A stretch of 64,000 bases of DNA from an uncultured Bacteroidales bacterium (GCA_902799355.1 CADCAG010000008.1:1-64000), one strand, 5' to 3'; shown: positions 34,301 to 42,388, counted from the first letter of the stretch. Notes: generated by a model not told the origin, from the letters alone. Program-made: numbers and translations.

Positions 34301-34840
34301 GGGAGTGGACACTCCCAAGGGCAGAATGCAGATGCCAGAACTATTTACTCCCCTCCATTACAGGGAGGGGCAGGGGGGTGGGTCTCTGACTGTTCTCTCG
34401 ACTCCGACCTCGAGCTCTACTTCCCTGACCAGTATGTGCCATCGGATTCTGAGCGCATGCTGCTCTACCGCGAGCTTGACGGCTTGCAGACTGACGAGCA
34501 GGTGGCAGCCTACCGCACCCGTCTGATAGACCGCTTTGGCCCTGTGCCTCACTGTGGCGAGGAGCTGATGCGTGTCGTTCCCCTGCGTCGCATCGGACAG
34601 TCGCTGGGCTGTGAGAAGATAGTGCTGAAGCAACAGCGCATGACGCTCTATTTCGTCACGCAGAACGACAGTCCGTTCTATCAGAGCGAGGCCTTCGGAC
34701 TGCTGCTGGACTACGTGGCCCACAACCCTCGTCGCTGCCAGTTCCGCGAGGTCAACGGCAAGCGCTCAATGGTTATCGGCGACGTGCCCACCATCGAGGA
34801 AGCCGTACAGATACTGACATCAATCAATAAGAGTAACTAA
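31397..34840 (+). CDS. mfd: Transcription-repair coupling factor
   Basis: The 1,147-residue protein removes RNA polymerase stalled at DNA damage and recruits UvrA. Order: UvrB-homology region, RNA-polymerase-interacting domain (LTLKEIQQFEVGDYVVHVDHG), SF2 translocase with GDVGFGKTEVAVRAAF, IIDEEQKFGV, TLTATPIPRTL and the TRG-like LHQMRGRVGRG, then the C-terminal TRCF domain. Start at 31397, since the upstream frame crosses the promoter. Two repeat-derived insertions are visible: four heptamers at 31736-31763 (STFNSQLSTF) and a 113-bp palindromic element at 34271-34383. The second encodes about 38 residues (THPQPLPVRDGSG ... PPLQGGAGGWVS) between ILQQAVVEIRNE and LELYFPDQYVP. All catalytic motifs are intact, so the protein is probably functional. 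Confidence 0.95.
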   Translation: MTIQELLKKYALLPQVGALANTLGKKSVKTVFLEGLMCSSAPMLFASLASKTKSSTAVFILQDADEAGYFYHDLTQLMGKEQVLFFPSSYRRAIKYAQRDSANEILRTEVLARLSTFNSQLSTFIVTYPEAIAELVVSKKQLDDRSLVLSVGDVIDADQTAQQLRTLGFHEVDYVYEPGQFALRGSILDIYSYSSELPFRVDLFGDDIDSIRTFEVETQLSKDKCQQVTIVPELVAVEEKMPFLSFLPKDTLLVVKDFLYVRDAIDRIYQEGFSDQALTERMEGATEQEQHEILQQMRKESQLIRGQQFTSEAIEFRRVEIGHRPSGLPDVTIEFHVSPQPQFHKNFDLLQQSLEQYLADGYQLCILADSKKQLERLRDIFAEKGSVLFDSVEKTLHEGFADNDLRLCVFTDHQIFDRYHKYSLTSDKARSGKVALTLKEIQQFEVGDYVVHVDHGIGKFGGLVRMPQGDGYQEMIKIMYEGGGSIYVSIHSLYKVSKYKAQDNGEPPRLSHLGTGQWERMKERTKAKLKDIARDLIKLYAARRRELGFAFSAESFMQQELEASFLYEDTPDQLKATNDVKADMEKAQPMDRLVCGDVGFGKTEVAVRAAFKAACDGKQVAVLVPTTVLAYQHYQTFTSRLKDMPVRVDYLSRARSTKQTTALLKDLADGKVDIIIGTHKLIGKSVKFRDLGLLIIDEEQKFGVSTKEKLRQLKTNVDTLTLTATPIPRTLQFSLMGARDLSIIQTPPPNRYPIQTEIHTLSAEIVADAINFEMSRNGQVYFVNPRINDLTRIREMIQKYVPDARVAVGHGQMKPEELEKIIFDFQNYDYDVLLSTTIIENGIDIPNANTIIINGAHRFGLSDLHQMRGRVGRGNRKAFCYLLAPPLADLPQESRRRLEALETFSDLGSGIHIAMQDLDIRGAGNLLGAEQSGFIADLGYETYVKILQQAVVEIRNEQTHPQPLPVRDGSGHSQGQNADARTIYSPPLQGGAGGWVSDCSLDSDLELYFPDQYVPSDSERMLLYRELDGLQTDEQVAAYRTRLIDRFGPVPHCGEELMRVVPLRRIGQSLGCEKIVLKQQRMTLYFVTQNDSPFYQSEAFGLLLDYVAHNPRRCQFREVNGKRSMVIGDVPTIEEAVQILTSINKSN
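31736..31763. repeat. Heptanucleotide tandem repeat in mfd
   Basis: Four units: CTTTCAA, CTTTCAA, CTCTCAA, CTCTCAA, within the N-terminal region of mfd, frame preserved. Confidence 0.93.
34271..34383. repeat. Palindromic (MITE/REP-like) element inserted in mfd
   Basis: The left half starts CACCCCCAACCCCTCCCTGT (34274-34293), and the right half ends in its near reverse complement (about 34360-34383). The similarity continues inward (GAGGGATGGGAGT / GGAGGGGAGT), giving imperfect inverted terminal repeats of about 37 bp around a ~38-bp centre. The insertion keeps the mfd frame open. The GGGAGGGGC-GGGGG half recurs in the glycosyltransferase at 43340. Confidence 0.85.
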
Positions 34841-34862
34841 CTATAAACTATCAACAAGAAAC

Positions 34863-36737
34863 ATGAAAAAGAGATTCCTATTAGCATTGCTGGCCACTGT
34901 TGGCATGCTGCAGACTGCGGGTGCCGCTGAGCGCCTGACGAGTCCGAAGGGTGACATCGTGGTAGTGGTCGACGTGCAGAACGGCAAACCCACCTACGAG
35001 GTGTCCTTGGGTGGTGTACAATTCCTGAAGCCCTCGCCACTGGGACTGCTGACCAACTTGGGCGACTTTACCGAGGGACTGACGCTGGCTGGCTGTGACA
35101 GCAAGACTCAGCACGACGAGTACTGGCTGAAGACCACCAAGCAGAGCCACATCAGCTACGACGCCACTGAGGCTGTATGCCGTTTTGAGAAGGATGGCAA
35201 GCAGGTGATGGACATCCAGTTCCACATCACCGATCGCGACGTGGCCTATCGCTACAAGCTCTATCCCAAGAAGATTCGTGGAGGCGAGACGCTGGTAGCT
35301 GTCGTCAATGGCGAGGCCAGCGGTTTCGTCATGCCTGATGGCACCACCACCTTCCTCTGTCCGCAGTCGGGCCCGATGAATGGCTTCGCACGCACCTCTC
35401 CTTCTTACGAGACGTCCTACACCCTCGATGACCAGATGGGTAAGAACGGCTGGGGTAATGGCTTCACGTTCCCCTGTCTCTTCAAGACGCCTGCTGGCTG
35501 GCTGTTGCTCAGCGAGGCAGGCACGGATGGTGGCTATGTGGGTTGCCGCCTGCTCAATGCTGGTGGTAGCAACTACAAGATTGGCTTCCCCCAGGAGGGT
35601 GAGATGAACGGCTTTGGCACTACCTCAGCCTCAGTCTCTCTGCCCTGCGAGACGCCTTGGCGCACCATCACCCTCGGCACCACGCTGGCTCCTATCGTGG
35701 AGACCACCGTTACCAACGACGTCGTTCGCCCCAAGTACCAGGCCTCTAAGGAGTATGTCTATGGCAAGGGCTCGTGGTCGTGGATTATCGGCATGGATCC
35801 CAGCTGTAACTTCGACGAGCAGAAACGCTACATCGACTTCTCTGCCGCTATGGGTTGGCGCTCTGTGCTGGTTGACGCCCTGTGGGACGTGCAGATTGGC
35901 TACGAGAAGATGGCCGAGTTGGCACGCTATGGTCGTGAGCGTGGGGTAGGGCTCTTCCTGTGGTATAACAGCAACGGCTCGTGGAACGATGCTCCCCAGT
36001 CGCCCAAGGGCAAGATGGACAAGTCGGCCGCACGTCGTAAGGAGATGGCGTGGATGAAGGACAACGGCATTCTGGGCATCAAGGTCGACTTCTTTGGTGG
36101 CGACAAGCAACCCATGATGCAGCTCTACGAGGACATCCTCACTGATGCCAACGAGTTTGGTCTGCAGGTAATCTTCCACGGCTGCACGCTGCCTCGCGGT
36201 TGGGAGCGCATGTATCCTAACTACGTGGCTTCTGAGGCTGTCTTGGCTTCTGAGAACCTCCACTTCGGACAGGGCGCCTGCGATGCTGAGGCCTTCAATG
36301 CCTGCATCCACCCGTTCATCCGTAACACCGTGGGCTCTATGGACTTTGGCGGTTCTACACTCAACAAGCACTACAACAAGGACAATCAGCACGGCACCAC
36401 GCGCAAGACCAGCGACGTCTTCGCACTGGCTACTGCCGTCCTCTTCCAGTCCAGCGTACAGCACTTTGCCATGGCTCCCAACAACCTGGAGGATGCTCCT
36501 GCATGGGCTGTTGACTTCATGAAGCAGGTGCCCACCAACTGGGACGAGACACGCTTCATTGACGGCTATCCTGGCAAATACTGCATCATGGCCCGTCGTG
36601 CCGGCACCAAGTGGTTTGTCGTTGGCATCACCAGCGACGGCACACCCCTGCAGAAGAAGATAGACACCAAGGCTTTCTTCCCCAAGGGCACGAAGCCTAC
36701 CGTCTATACCGACGCTGACGCCATCGTGATTTTCTAG
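34863..36737 (+). CDS. GH97 glycoside hydrolase
   Basis: The 624-residue protein has a signal peptide (MKKRFLLALLATVGMLQTAGA). It follows the GH97 plan: N-terminal beta-super-sandwich (residues 25-290, with LTSPKGDIVVVVDV), a catalytic TIM barrel (KEYVYGKGSWSWIIGMDPSCN ... VDALWDVQIGYEKM ... LGIKVDFFGGDKQPMMQLYEDI ... ASEAVLASEN) and a C-terminal beta domain. GH97 enzymes release glucose or galactose from alpha-linked glycans. The Asp of the KVDFFGGD motif is where retaining alpha-galactosidase members have their nucleophile, so retaining activity is likelier than the inverting SusB type; this should be read as inference. It is not in a SusC/D locus. It begins 22 bases after mfd. Confidence 0.9.
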   Translation: MKKRFLLALLATVGMLQTAGAAERLTSPKGDIVVVVDVQNGKPTYEVSLGGVQFLKPSPLGLLTNLGDFTEGLTLAGCDSKTQHDEYWLKTTKQSHISYDATEAVCRFEKDGKQVMDIQFHITDRDVAYRYKLYPKKIRGGETLVAVVNGEASGFVMPDGTTTFLCPQSGPMNGFARTSPSYETSYTLDDQMGKNGWGNGFTFPCLFKTPAGWLLLSEAGTDGGYVGCRLLNAGGSNYKIGFPQEGEMNGFGTTSASVSLPCETPWRTITLGTTLAPIVETTVTNDVVRPKYQASKEYVYGKGSWSWIIGMDPSCNFDEQKRYIDFSAAMGWRSVLVDALWDVQIGYEKMAELARYGRERGVGLFLWYNSNGSWNDAPQSPKGKMDKSAARRKEMAWMKDNGILGIKVDFFGGDKQPMMQLYEDILTDANEFGLQVIFHGCTLPRGWERMYPNYVASEAVLASENLHFGQGACDAEAFNACIHPFIRNTVGSMDFGGSTLNKHYNKDNQHGTTRKTSDVFALATAVLFQSSVQHFAMAPNNLEDAPAWAVDFMKQVPTNWDETRFIDGYPGKYCIMARRAGTKWFVVGITSDGTPLQKKIDTKAFFPKGTKPTVYTDADAIVIF

Positions 36738-36804
36738 GATCATGGGGACGGTTCTGCCGATCACAGTCGCTTTGCGACAAGGATCAGAGAGTCCCCAGTG
36801 ATCC
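36737..36804. repeat. Long palindrome after the GH97 gene
   Basis: GGATCATGGGGAC (36737-36749) pairs with GTCCCCAGTGATCC (36791-36804) with one bulged base. A nested hairpin GTCGC/GCGAC (36766-36778) lies in the loop. It starts at the stop codon and has no T-run, so it looks more like a REP/BIME-type repeat than an intrinsic terminator. Confidence 0.75.
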
Positions 36805-36819
36805 GTTCTTTAAAATTAC

Positions 36820-36886
36820 AATTCTGTCAATTTGTCGCCCTTGTGTGACAGATTGTCAGAATTTTCGTCTTGGCATGTACCTTGCA
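36820..36886 (+). promoter_or_regulatory. Sigma-54-type promoter with upstream inverted repeat (hsp20)
   Basis: TTGGCATGTACCTTGCA at 36870-36886 matches the -24/-12 consensus (YTGGCACG-N4-TTGCW) at all invariant bases with the exact 4-base spacer. Just upstream, AATTCTGTCAATTTGTC (36820-36836) and GACAGATTGTCAGAATT (36847-36863) form an inverted repeat with 15 of 17 positions paired, a possible activator site. No TAnnTTTG box is seen before hsp20. Confidence 0.7.
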
Positions 36887-36955
36887 TATTGTTGGATGAG
36901 CGCCGATAAGGCAATCAAACAAATTAACAAACATGTACAACTAAAAAATATAATT

Positions 36956-36964
36956 AGGAGGTAA
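36956..36964 (+). promoter_or_regulatory. Consensus Shine-Dalgarno of hsp20
   Basis: AGGAGGTAA lies 5 bases before the ATG at 36970. It fixes the start and stands out because other genes in this window have AT-rich leaders without such a site. Confidence 0.85.
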
Positions 36965-36969
36965 CAATT

Positions 36970-37395
36970 ATGATGCCAATGATGAGAACAAACAGTTGGA
37001 TTCCTACAGTGTTTAACGATCTCTTTGATACGGAGTTCATGCCAAAGTGCAACGCTACGGCTCCCGCTATCAATGTGAAAGAATCGGACAAGGCGTATAC
37101 CGTAGAGCTCGCTGCTCCGGGTATGAAGAAGGAAGACTTCAACGTACATATCAACGATGAGGGTAACCTGGTCGTCAAGCTGGAAAGCAAGCAGGATCAT
37201 AAAGAGGAGGACAAGACCACACGCTATCTGCGTCGCGAGTTCAACTACTCGAAGTACGAGCAGACCCTTATCCTGCCTGACGACGTCAAAAAAGACGCCA
37301 TCTCAGCCAAGGTAGAGCACGGCGTACTCACAGTCGAACTGCCCAAGATCATTGAGGAGAAGGTCAAGGTCTCTCGCCAGATTGATATCGCATAA
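36970..37395 (+). CDS. Small heat-shock protein, Hsp20 family
   Basis: The 141-residue protein has an alpha-crystallin domain (about residues 33-130) with ELAAPGMKKEDFNVHIND, YLRREFNYSKYEQTLILPD and AKVEHGVLTVELPK, and a short C-terminal tail with the polymerisation-type IxI motif as RQIDIA. It is an ATP-independent holdase that forms large oligomers and binds unfolding proteins. Regulation appears special: sigma-54-type promoter and a perfect Shine-Dalgarno. An intrinsic terminator follows (GCCCC 37433-37437 / GGGGC 37447-37451, then TTTTT). Confidence 0.95.
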   Translation: MMPMMRTNSWIPTVFNDLFDTEFMPKCNATAPAINVKESDKAYTVELAAPGMKKEDFNVHINDEGNLVVKLESKQDHKEEDKTTRYLRREFNYSKYEQTLILPDDVKKDAISAKVEHGVLTVELPKIIEEKVKVSRQIDIA

Positions 37396-37432
37396 TCCGC
37401 TGGCTAGACCGCAAAAATCTAGAGCCCTGCAC

Positions 37433-37456
37433 GCCCCACCGCCTGCGGGGCTTTTT
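37433..37456 (+). terminator. Terminator after hsp20
   Basis: A short G/C-rich stem (GCCCC / GGGGC around a 9-base loop) followed by TTTTT. Confidence 0.65.
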
Positions 37457-37511
37457 CGTGTCCCAGTAAATAAATCGTTCGTAAAGATGCCGTTTTTCCA
37501 TTTTTATTTCT

Positions 37512-37519
37512 TATCTTTG
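37512..37519 (+). promoter_or_regulatory. -7 box of the porin gene
   Basis: TATCTTTG ends 16 bases before the ATG at 37536 and only 4 bases before an in-frame GTG at 37524, so the message has almost no leader. Confidence 0.6.
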
Positions 37520-37535
37520 CAGCGTGAGATATCTA

Positions 37536-38588
37536 ATGATTATTCTACTTTTCTTGGGATGCAGCCAGCTCGTCGTGGCAGAAAGTGCCGACAGTACAAC
37601 GCTGCAGCCTAAGTTTGCACTGACATATTCTGGAGAGCTGCAAACCGACTTCAAGACCACCTGCATGGTCCATCTCTTTCAGCTTCACGCTGAGCTGCCC
37701 CTGTCGCACTCACTGTCCTTTCTGGCTACCTCACTCAGCGTCGCCTCCACACAAGACGAGCTGCTCTTTGAGAATATGACGGGCTATTCTGATCTTGATG
37801 CCTACGACAAGTCCTTTGCACTCCAGAAGGCTGGTCTCCAGTGGCGCATCAATGACCGCCATACCCTTTTTGCTGGCGTTCGCTGTATGGACGAAGACTA
37901 TTTCTGCAGTGACGGCCTCTCCCTCTATACCAGTCCCTCCAGCGGTCACTTTCCTATCCTCAGCTGCAACTACTTCGTTCCCACCTATCCCTTTGCCGCT
38001 ATGGGCTTGCACTACACTTATGAGACAGATCGTCTGAGCCTGCAGGCTTCCGTCTATAACGGTACTGCCAGTCAGGGCTTTACGGGTCGCGACAATGTCT
38101 TCCGCTTTTGTCCCAAGAGCGATGGCCTCTTTGCCTTAGGCCAGGCAGAATACCGCTATCGCGACAGCCGCTATTTCCTGGGCGCCAGCCTCTATAACGC
38201 CTATGAGTACGACCTCTATTTCGATGGTGAGGCATTCCAGGAGAAAACCCTCGGGCGCAAGACGTACCCCACCGCGTGGGCTTATGCTGAACAGGCCCTC
38301 TCATCCCGTTGCATGCTTATAGCAGCCTATGGCCATTCTTTCAGCAGCGACGACCTGCTTCGCAACTACTACGCCGTGGGAGCGCAATATGCCTTGGGCA
38401 AGGTTCGATTCGGATTCTATTCCGACCATGTCCGCATGCTGGGCGTCGACGAGTGGAACACCGAGTTGGTATGTAATATCGACCTCAACGACTACCTCTC
38501 CGTGAAGCCAGTCCTCCACATCCTGAACAGCGACAGCAAAACCCAGTGCATCGGCCTCCTGCGACTGACAGTGAATTTAGATCATTAA
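37536..38588 (+). CDS. Outer-membrane porin, OprB-like
   Basis: The product (350 residues from ATG 37536; 354 from GTG 37524) has an N-terminal signal peptide (IILLFLGCSQLVVA). It then consists of alternating amphipathic strands typical of an outer-membrane barrel, with the block LSLQASVYNGTASQGFTGRDNVFRF seen in carbohydrate-selective OprB-type porins. The last residue is His rather than the usual aromatic. GTG 37524 would be at or before the predicted transcript start, making it leaderless; I prefer the ATG. The substrate is unknown. Confidence 0.65.
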   Translation: MIILLFLGCSQLVVAESADSTTLQPKFALTYSGELQTDFKTTCMVHLFQLHAELPLSHSLSFLATSLSVASTQDELLFENMTGYSDLDAYDKSFALQKAGLQWRINDRHTLFAGVRCMDEDYFCSDGLSLYTSPSSGHFPILSCNYFVPTYPFAAMGLHYTYETDRLSLQASVYNGTASQGFTGRDNVFRFCPKSDGLFALGQAEYRYRDSRYFLGASLYNAYEYDLYFDGEAFQEKTLGRKTYPTAWAYAEQALSSRCMLIAAYGHSFSSDDLLRNYYAVGAQYALGKVRFGFYSDHVRMLGVDEWNTELVCNIDLNDYLSVKPVLHILNSDSKTQCIGLLRLTVNLDH

Positions 38589-38600
38589 GAACATAAAACT

Positions 38601-40055
38601 ATGAAAAGATTACAATGGATGATTTGTCTTCTGTTGCTGACCACAGCGATGACGGTGGTGGCGCAGAACCAGCAGGCGACGGGTGCGTATACCGATATCT
38701 ATAAGGAGTATACGGACGACCCTGACGTGCATATCTTTACCAGCAATATTGACTATACGGAGTTGGCCAAGGAGATTACGGCGGGCTGTACGGACGACTA
38801 CCAGCGCGTGAAGGCCATCTACGAGTGGATGTGCAAGAACATCGACTACGACCTGTCGTTCAGCATCCATAGGGCCGACAGTTGTCTGCTGATGCGTAAG
38901 GGTGTGTGTCAGGCTTATTGCGACCTGTTTTACAGACTAGCAGAGCCTCTGAAGATTCGCGTGGAACCCATTGACGGCTATGCGAAGGGCATGGATGGAA
39001 GAATCGCCAAGGACGGTCATACGTGGCTGTTTGTCTATACCCAGGAGAAACGTGGCATCTTGCTAGACCCTACATGGGGAGCTGGCGGCATGGTGGATGG
39101 GCAGTATGTGAAGAATGCCGACTGTCTGCTGTGGTTCAATGTGGAGCCGGAATGGATGATGCTGACGCACTATCCGAATCTGGAGGTCTACCAGCTGATA
39201 GACCAGCCGATAACGATGAGGGAATTCCGCGACCTGCCCATGCCTAATCCGCTATGGCGTGAGTACGGCCTCGATGGGAAGACGCTGTTCCGATTGGCGA
39301 AGGAAGGTGCATTGTCGCTGCCCGTGTTCTACAATGGTGGAGAGCGTCAGTTTAAGATTGTGGATATCCCCTTATGTGACTCGTTGACCATCGGCCAGGA
39401 CTACACGTTCCGCATTAAGATGTTGAACGACAGGGCGTTCTGCGTGCGAAACAACAGGGAGTATAACATGAGTGCTGACTGGCAGTCGGAGGGTAACGGC
39501 GTCTACTCCATCAACTTCATGCCTCGCGATAGCGTTAGGCTGACCATTGGACTGAAAGACCCCGTAAAGGCCAACTACTGGAACACCATGCTGGAATATC
39601 CCATCAAGCCAGCTACGGCTGCCGACTGGGCGAGGGTAGAGCAGAGGTATCCGCTGTGTGTGCCCGATGCGAGGGCTGTGGGCACGATCGACGGTCCTGC
39701 ATGGGAGCAGGCAGGCTACGATGGGCATCGTCTGTTGCAGATTATCCGTGAGCAGAAGATACAGGAGTTGCCCACCATCTACAGCGACAAAGGCCAGAAG
39801 TTCAAGATTGTCGAGGTGCCCATGAACAAACAGCTGAAGAGGAATCAGGAATACGTGTTCCGCATCAAGCCCGAGTCGGGCATGGAGTGGGCTGTCGTCA
39901 ACGGTAGCGAGTGGTTCAGGGACTGGGATGTCGAGAATGGCGTCTACACGCTGGAAGTCACCCCTCGCAAGCTCGGAATGATGATGCTATGCGTGAAGAT
40001 GAAAGGTGACCAGTCGCAGTTCGTCTCGTGCCTGATGTATGATGTGACGAAGTAG
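38601..40055 (+). CDS. Secreted transglutaminase-like protein
   Basis: The 484-residue protein has a signal peptide ending in TVVAQ. Residues about 50-190 form a transglutaminase-like (cysteine-protease fold) domain with the catalytic triad in KGVCQAYCDLF (Cys), DGHTWLFV (His) and LLDPTWGAG (Asp). Two homologous beta-rich repeats follow (about 225-345 and 375-480, each with LPVFY/LPTIY, KFKIV-P and GVY segments). Such proteins of Bacteroidota are mostly uncharacterised peptidases or amidases of the periplasm or surface. It starts 12 bases after the porin gene and so shares its message. Confidence 0.85.
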   Translation: MKRLQWMICLLLLTTAMTVVAQNQQATGAYTDIYKEYTDDPDVHIFTSNIDYTELAKEITAGCTDDYQRVKAIYEWMCKNIDYDLSFSIHRADSCLLMRKGVCQAYCDLFYRLAEPLKIRVEPIDGYAKGMDGRIAKDGHTWLFVYTQEKRGILLDPTWGAGGMVDGQYVKNADCLLWFNVEPEWMMLTHYPNLEVYQLIDQPITMREFRDLPMPNPLWREYGLDGKTLFRLAKEGALSLPVFYNGGERQFKIVDIPLCDSLTIGQDYTFRIKMLNDRAFCVRNNREYNMSADWQSEGNGVYSINFMPRDSVRLTIGLKDPVKANYWNTMLEYPIKPATAADWARVEQRYPLCVPDARAVGTIDGPAWEQAGYDGHRLLQIIREQKIQELPTIYSDKGQKFKIVEVPMNKQLKRNQEYVFRIKPESGMEWAVVNGSEWFRDWDVENGVYTLEVTPRKLGMMMLCVKMKGDQSQFVSCLMYDVTK

Positions 40056-40081
40056 GATTTGTTTGAAAAAGTCCAAATAAA

Positions 40082-40113
40082 TTTGGTTTTTCGCTCGGTT
40101 TGCACTACCTTTG
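40082..40113 (+). promoter_or_regulatory. aspS promoter
   Basis: TTTG (40082-40085) and TACCTTTG (40106-40113) are separated by 20 bases, 37 bases before the aspS ATG. Confidence 0.75.
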
Positions 40114-40150
40114 CAGGTCGAAAACGAATAAACATATATAATATATAATA

Positions 40151-41923
40151 ATGTATAGGACAAAGACATGTGGTGAGCTGCGACTCACCGATGCTGGTCA
40201 GCAGGTAACGCTGGCTGGATGGGTTCAGAAGACCCGTAAGATGGGCGGTATGACGTTTGTCGACCTGCGCGACCGTTATGGCATTACGCAGCTGGTATTC
40301 GACGAGTCGAAGGATGCTGCACTGTGTGAACAGGCAAACAAGCTGGGTCGTGAGTGGTGTATCCAGGTGACGGGTATCGTCAGCGAGCGTCAGGCTAAGA
40401 ACCCGAAGATGGAGACTGGCGACATTGAGATTCTGGCTGCCCAGCTGAACGTGCTGAGCGAGAGTCAGACGCCTCCCTTCACCATTGAGGACAATACCGA
40501 TGGTGGTGACGACATCCGCATGAAGTACCGCTATCTGGACCTGCGCCGTAGCTGCGTGCGTAAGAATCTGGAGCTGCGCCATAAGATGACCATCCTGATT
40601 CGTAACTTCCTGGACTCTCTGAACTTTATCGAGGTGGAGACGCCTATCCTGATAGGTTCTACTCCTGAGGGTGCTCGCGACTTCGTGGTGCCCAGTCGCA
40701 TGAATCCAGGACAGTTCTATGCACTGCCCCAGTCGCCACAGACGCTGAAGCAGCTGCTGATGGTCTCTGGTTTCGACCGTTACTTCCAGATTGCTAAGTG
40801 TTTCCGTGACGAGGACCTGCGTGCCGACCGTCAGCCTGAGTTTACACAGATTGACTGCGAGATGTCATTTGCTGACCAGGAGGATGTGCTGCAGATCTTC
40901 GAGGACTTGGCACGTCACCTGTTCAAGGAGGTGCGTGGCGTAGAGCTGCCCCCATTGGAGCGTATGACATGGCATGAGGCTATGCGTCGCTTTGGTTCTG
41001 ACAAGCCCGACCTGCGCTTCGGCATGGAGTTTGTGGAACTGATGGACGTGCTGAAGGGTACGGGCGAGTTCCCTGTCTTCAACGAGGCAGAATACATCGG
41101 TGGTATCGTGGTTCCTGGCTGTGCAGAGTATACCCGTAAGCAGCTCGACCAACTGACAGACTTCGTGAAGCGTCCGCAGGTGGGTGCCAAGGGTCTGGTA
41201 TATGTGAAGTTCAACAGCGACGGCACTGTGAAGTCGTCTATCGATAAGTTCTATCAGCCTGAGGTTTGGCAGCAGCTGAAGGAGAAAACGGGTGCCAAGG
41301 ATGGCGACCTCGTACTGATTCTCAGTGGCGACAAGGCCAACAAGACACGTACCCAGCTCTGCACGCTGCGTCTGGAGATGGGCGACCGTCTGGGACTGAG
41401 AGACAAGAACGTCTTCAAGTGCCTGTGGATTGTCGACTTCCCCCTGTTCGAGTGGAGCGATGAAGAACAGCGCCTGATGGCTACACACCATCCGTTCACG
41501 CTGCCTAATCCTGACGATATCCCCTTGCTGGATACCGCTCCTGAGAAGGTGCGTGCAGTGGCCTACGACTTCGTATGCAATGGCATCGAGGTGGGTGGCG
41601 GTTCGCTGCGTATCCACGACGGCAAGCTGCAGGAGAAGATGTTCCAGATTCTGGGCTTCACACCAGAGCGTGCCATGGCTCAGTTCGGCTTCCTGATCAA
41701 TGCCTTCAAGTACGGAGCACCCCCTCACGCTGGTCTGGCCTTCGGCCTCGATCGCTTCGTCAGCATCATGGCTGGTCTGGACAGTATCCGTGACTGTATC
41801 GCCTTCCCGAAGAACAATTCAGGTCGCGACGTGATGCTCGATGCACCAGGCGAACTGGACCCCAAGCAGTTGGAAGAATTGCAGCTGAAAGTGGAGCTCA
41901 ACAGCGAGGAGTCAGGAAACTGA
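40151..41923 (+). CDS. aspS: Aspartyl-tRNA synthetase
   Basis: The 590-residue class II synthetase has an N-terminal OB-fold anticodon-binding domain (residues 1-110), the bacterial GAD insertion (about 290-410), and the catalytic motifs [16 protein letters not shown] (motif 2) and [10 protein letters not shown] (motif 3), with the amino-acid-recognition [11 protein letters not shown]. It charges tRNA-Asp. Length and insertion are those of the bacterial discriminating-length enzyme. It is monocistronic. Confidence 0.97.
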   Translation: MYRTKTCGELRLTDAGQQVTLAGWVQKTRKMGGMTFVDLRDRYGITQLVFDESKDAALCEQANKLGREWCIQVTGIVSERQAKNPKMETGDIEILAAQLNVLSESQTPPFTIEDNTDGGDDIRMKYRYLDLRRSCVRKNLELRHKMTILIRNFLDSLNFIEVETPILIGSTPEGARDFVVPSRMNPGQFYALPQSPQTLKQLLMVSGFDRYFQIAKCFRDEDLRADRQPEFTQIDCEMSFADQEDVLQIFEDLARHLFKEVRGVELPPLERMTWHEAMRRFGSDKPDLRFGMEFVELMDVLKGTGEFPVFNEAEYIGGIVVPGCAEYTRKQLDQLTDFVKRPQVGAKGLVYVKFNSDGTVKSSIDKFYQPEVWQQLKEKTGAKDGDLVLILSGDKANKTRTQLCTLRLEMGDRLGLRDKNVFKCLWIVDFPLFEWSDEEQRLMATHHPFTLPNPDDIPLLDTAPEKVRAVAYDFVCNGIEVGGGSLRIHDGKLQEKMFQILGFTPERAMAQFGFLINAFKYGAPPHAGLAFGLDRFVSIMAGLDSIRDCIAFPKNNSGRDVMLDAPGELDPKQLEELQLKVELNSEESGN

Positions 41924-42024
41924 TTCTTGCGGAAAAAGTTTTGCTTCACTTGACGTAGGTCAAGAATTGAGCGAATAATTCTTAAAAATAGTTGTTTTAC
42001 AGACAATTAATCGGGAAAAGTAGT

Positions 42025-42032
42025 TAATTTTG
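42025..42032 (+). promoter_or_regulatory. -7 box of the Lys/Ala-rich winged-helix gene
   Basis: TAATTTTG, 50 bases before the ATG at 42083; no clear -33 element. Confidence 0.5.
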
Positions 42033-42082
42033 CACCGCAAAGATAGGATACTATTTTAAGCGTATAATTATTTTAAACAACT

Positions 42083-42388
42083 ATGGCAGAAAAGAAAACT
42101 ACAAAGAAGGCTGCTGCTCCTAAGGCTGAGGAGACTAAGAAGGCAACCGCAAAGAAGGCTGCTGCTCCTAAGAAGGCAGTTAAGGCAGCTATCGCAGTAA
42201 ACGCTGAGAACGCTGGTTTCAAGGCAGGTGATGTTTATCAGGCACTCGCTGCTGCTGAGAAGGCTCTGACTGTTAAGGAAATTGCTAAGGCTGCTAAGAT
42301 CAGCGAAGAGGAAACTCTGCTGGGTCTGGGCTGGCTCTTCAAAGAGGGCAAGCTGGCTGCTGCTGACGAGAAGATTACTCTGGCTTAA
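42083..42388 (+). CDS. Winged-helix protein with Lys/Ala-rich N-terminal tail (DUF2582 type)
   Basis: The 101-residue protein starts with about 34 residues of repeated KKAAAPK/KKATAKK sequence, like the tails of histone H1 or bacterial histone-like proteins. A winged-helix domain follows (GFKAGDVYQALAAAEKALTVKEIAKAAKISEEETLLGLGWLFKEGKL) matching the DUF2582/wHTH_10 family. Codon use is very biased (AAG for Lys, GCT for Ala), suggesting strong expression. It is likely a chromatin-type DNA-binding protein. It has its own promoter and an intrinsic terminator. Confidence 0.85.
   Translation: MAEKKTTKKAAAPKAEETKKATAKKAAAPKKAVKAAIAVNAENAGFKAGDVYQALAAAEKALTVKEIAKAAKISEEETLLGLGWLFKEGKLAAADEKITLA

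Noticed and set aside
35631-36764. Long open frame (about 377 codons) antisense to the GH97 gene
   Set aside because: It lies wholly opposite conserved catalytic motifs of GH97, has no promoter or leader and its composition is that of a codon-bias shadow.
37441-37612. Short open frame between hsp20 and the porin gene
   Set aside because: It crosses the hsp20 terminator and the porin promoter and has no coding features.
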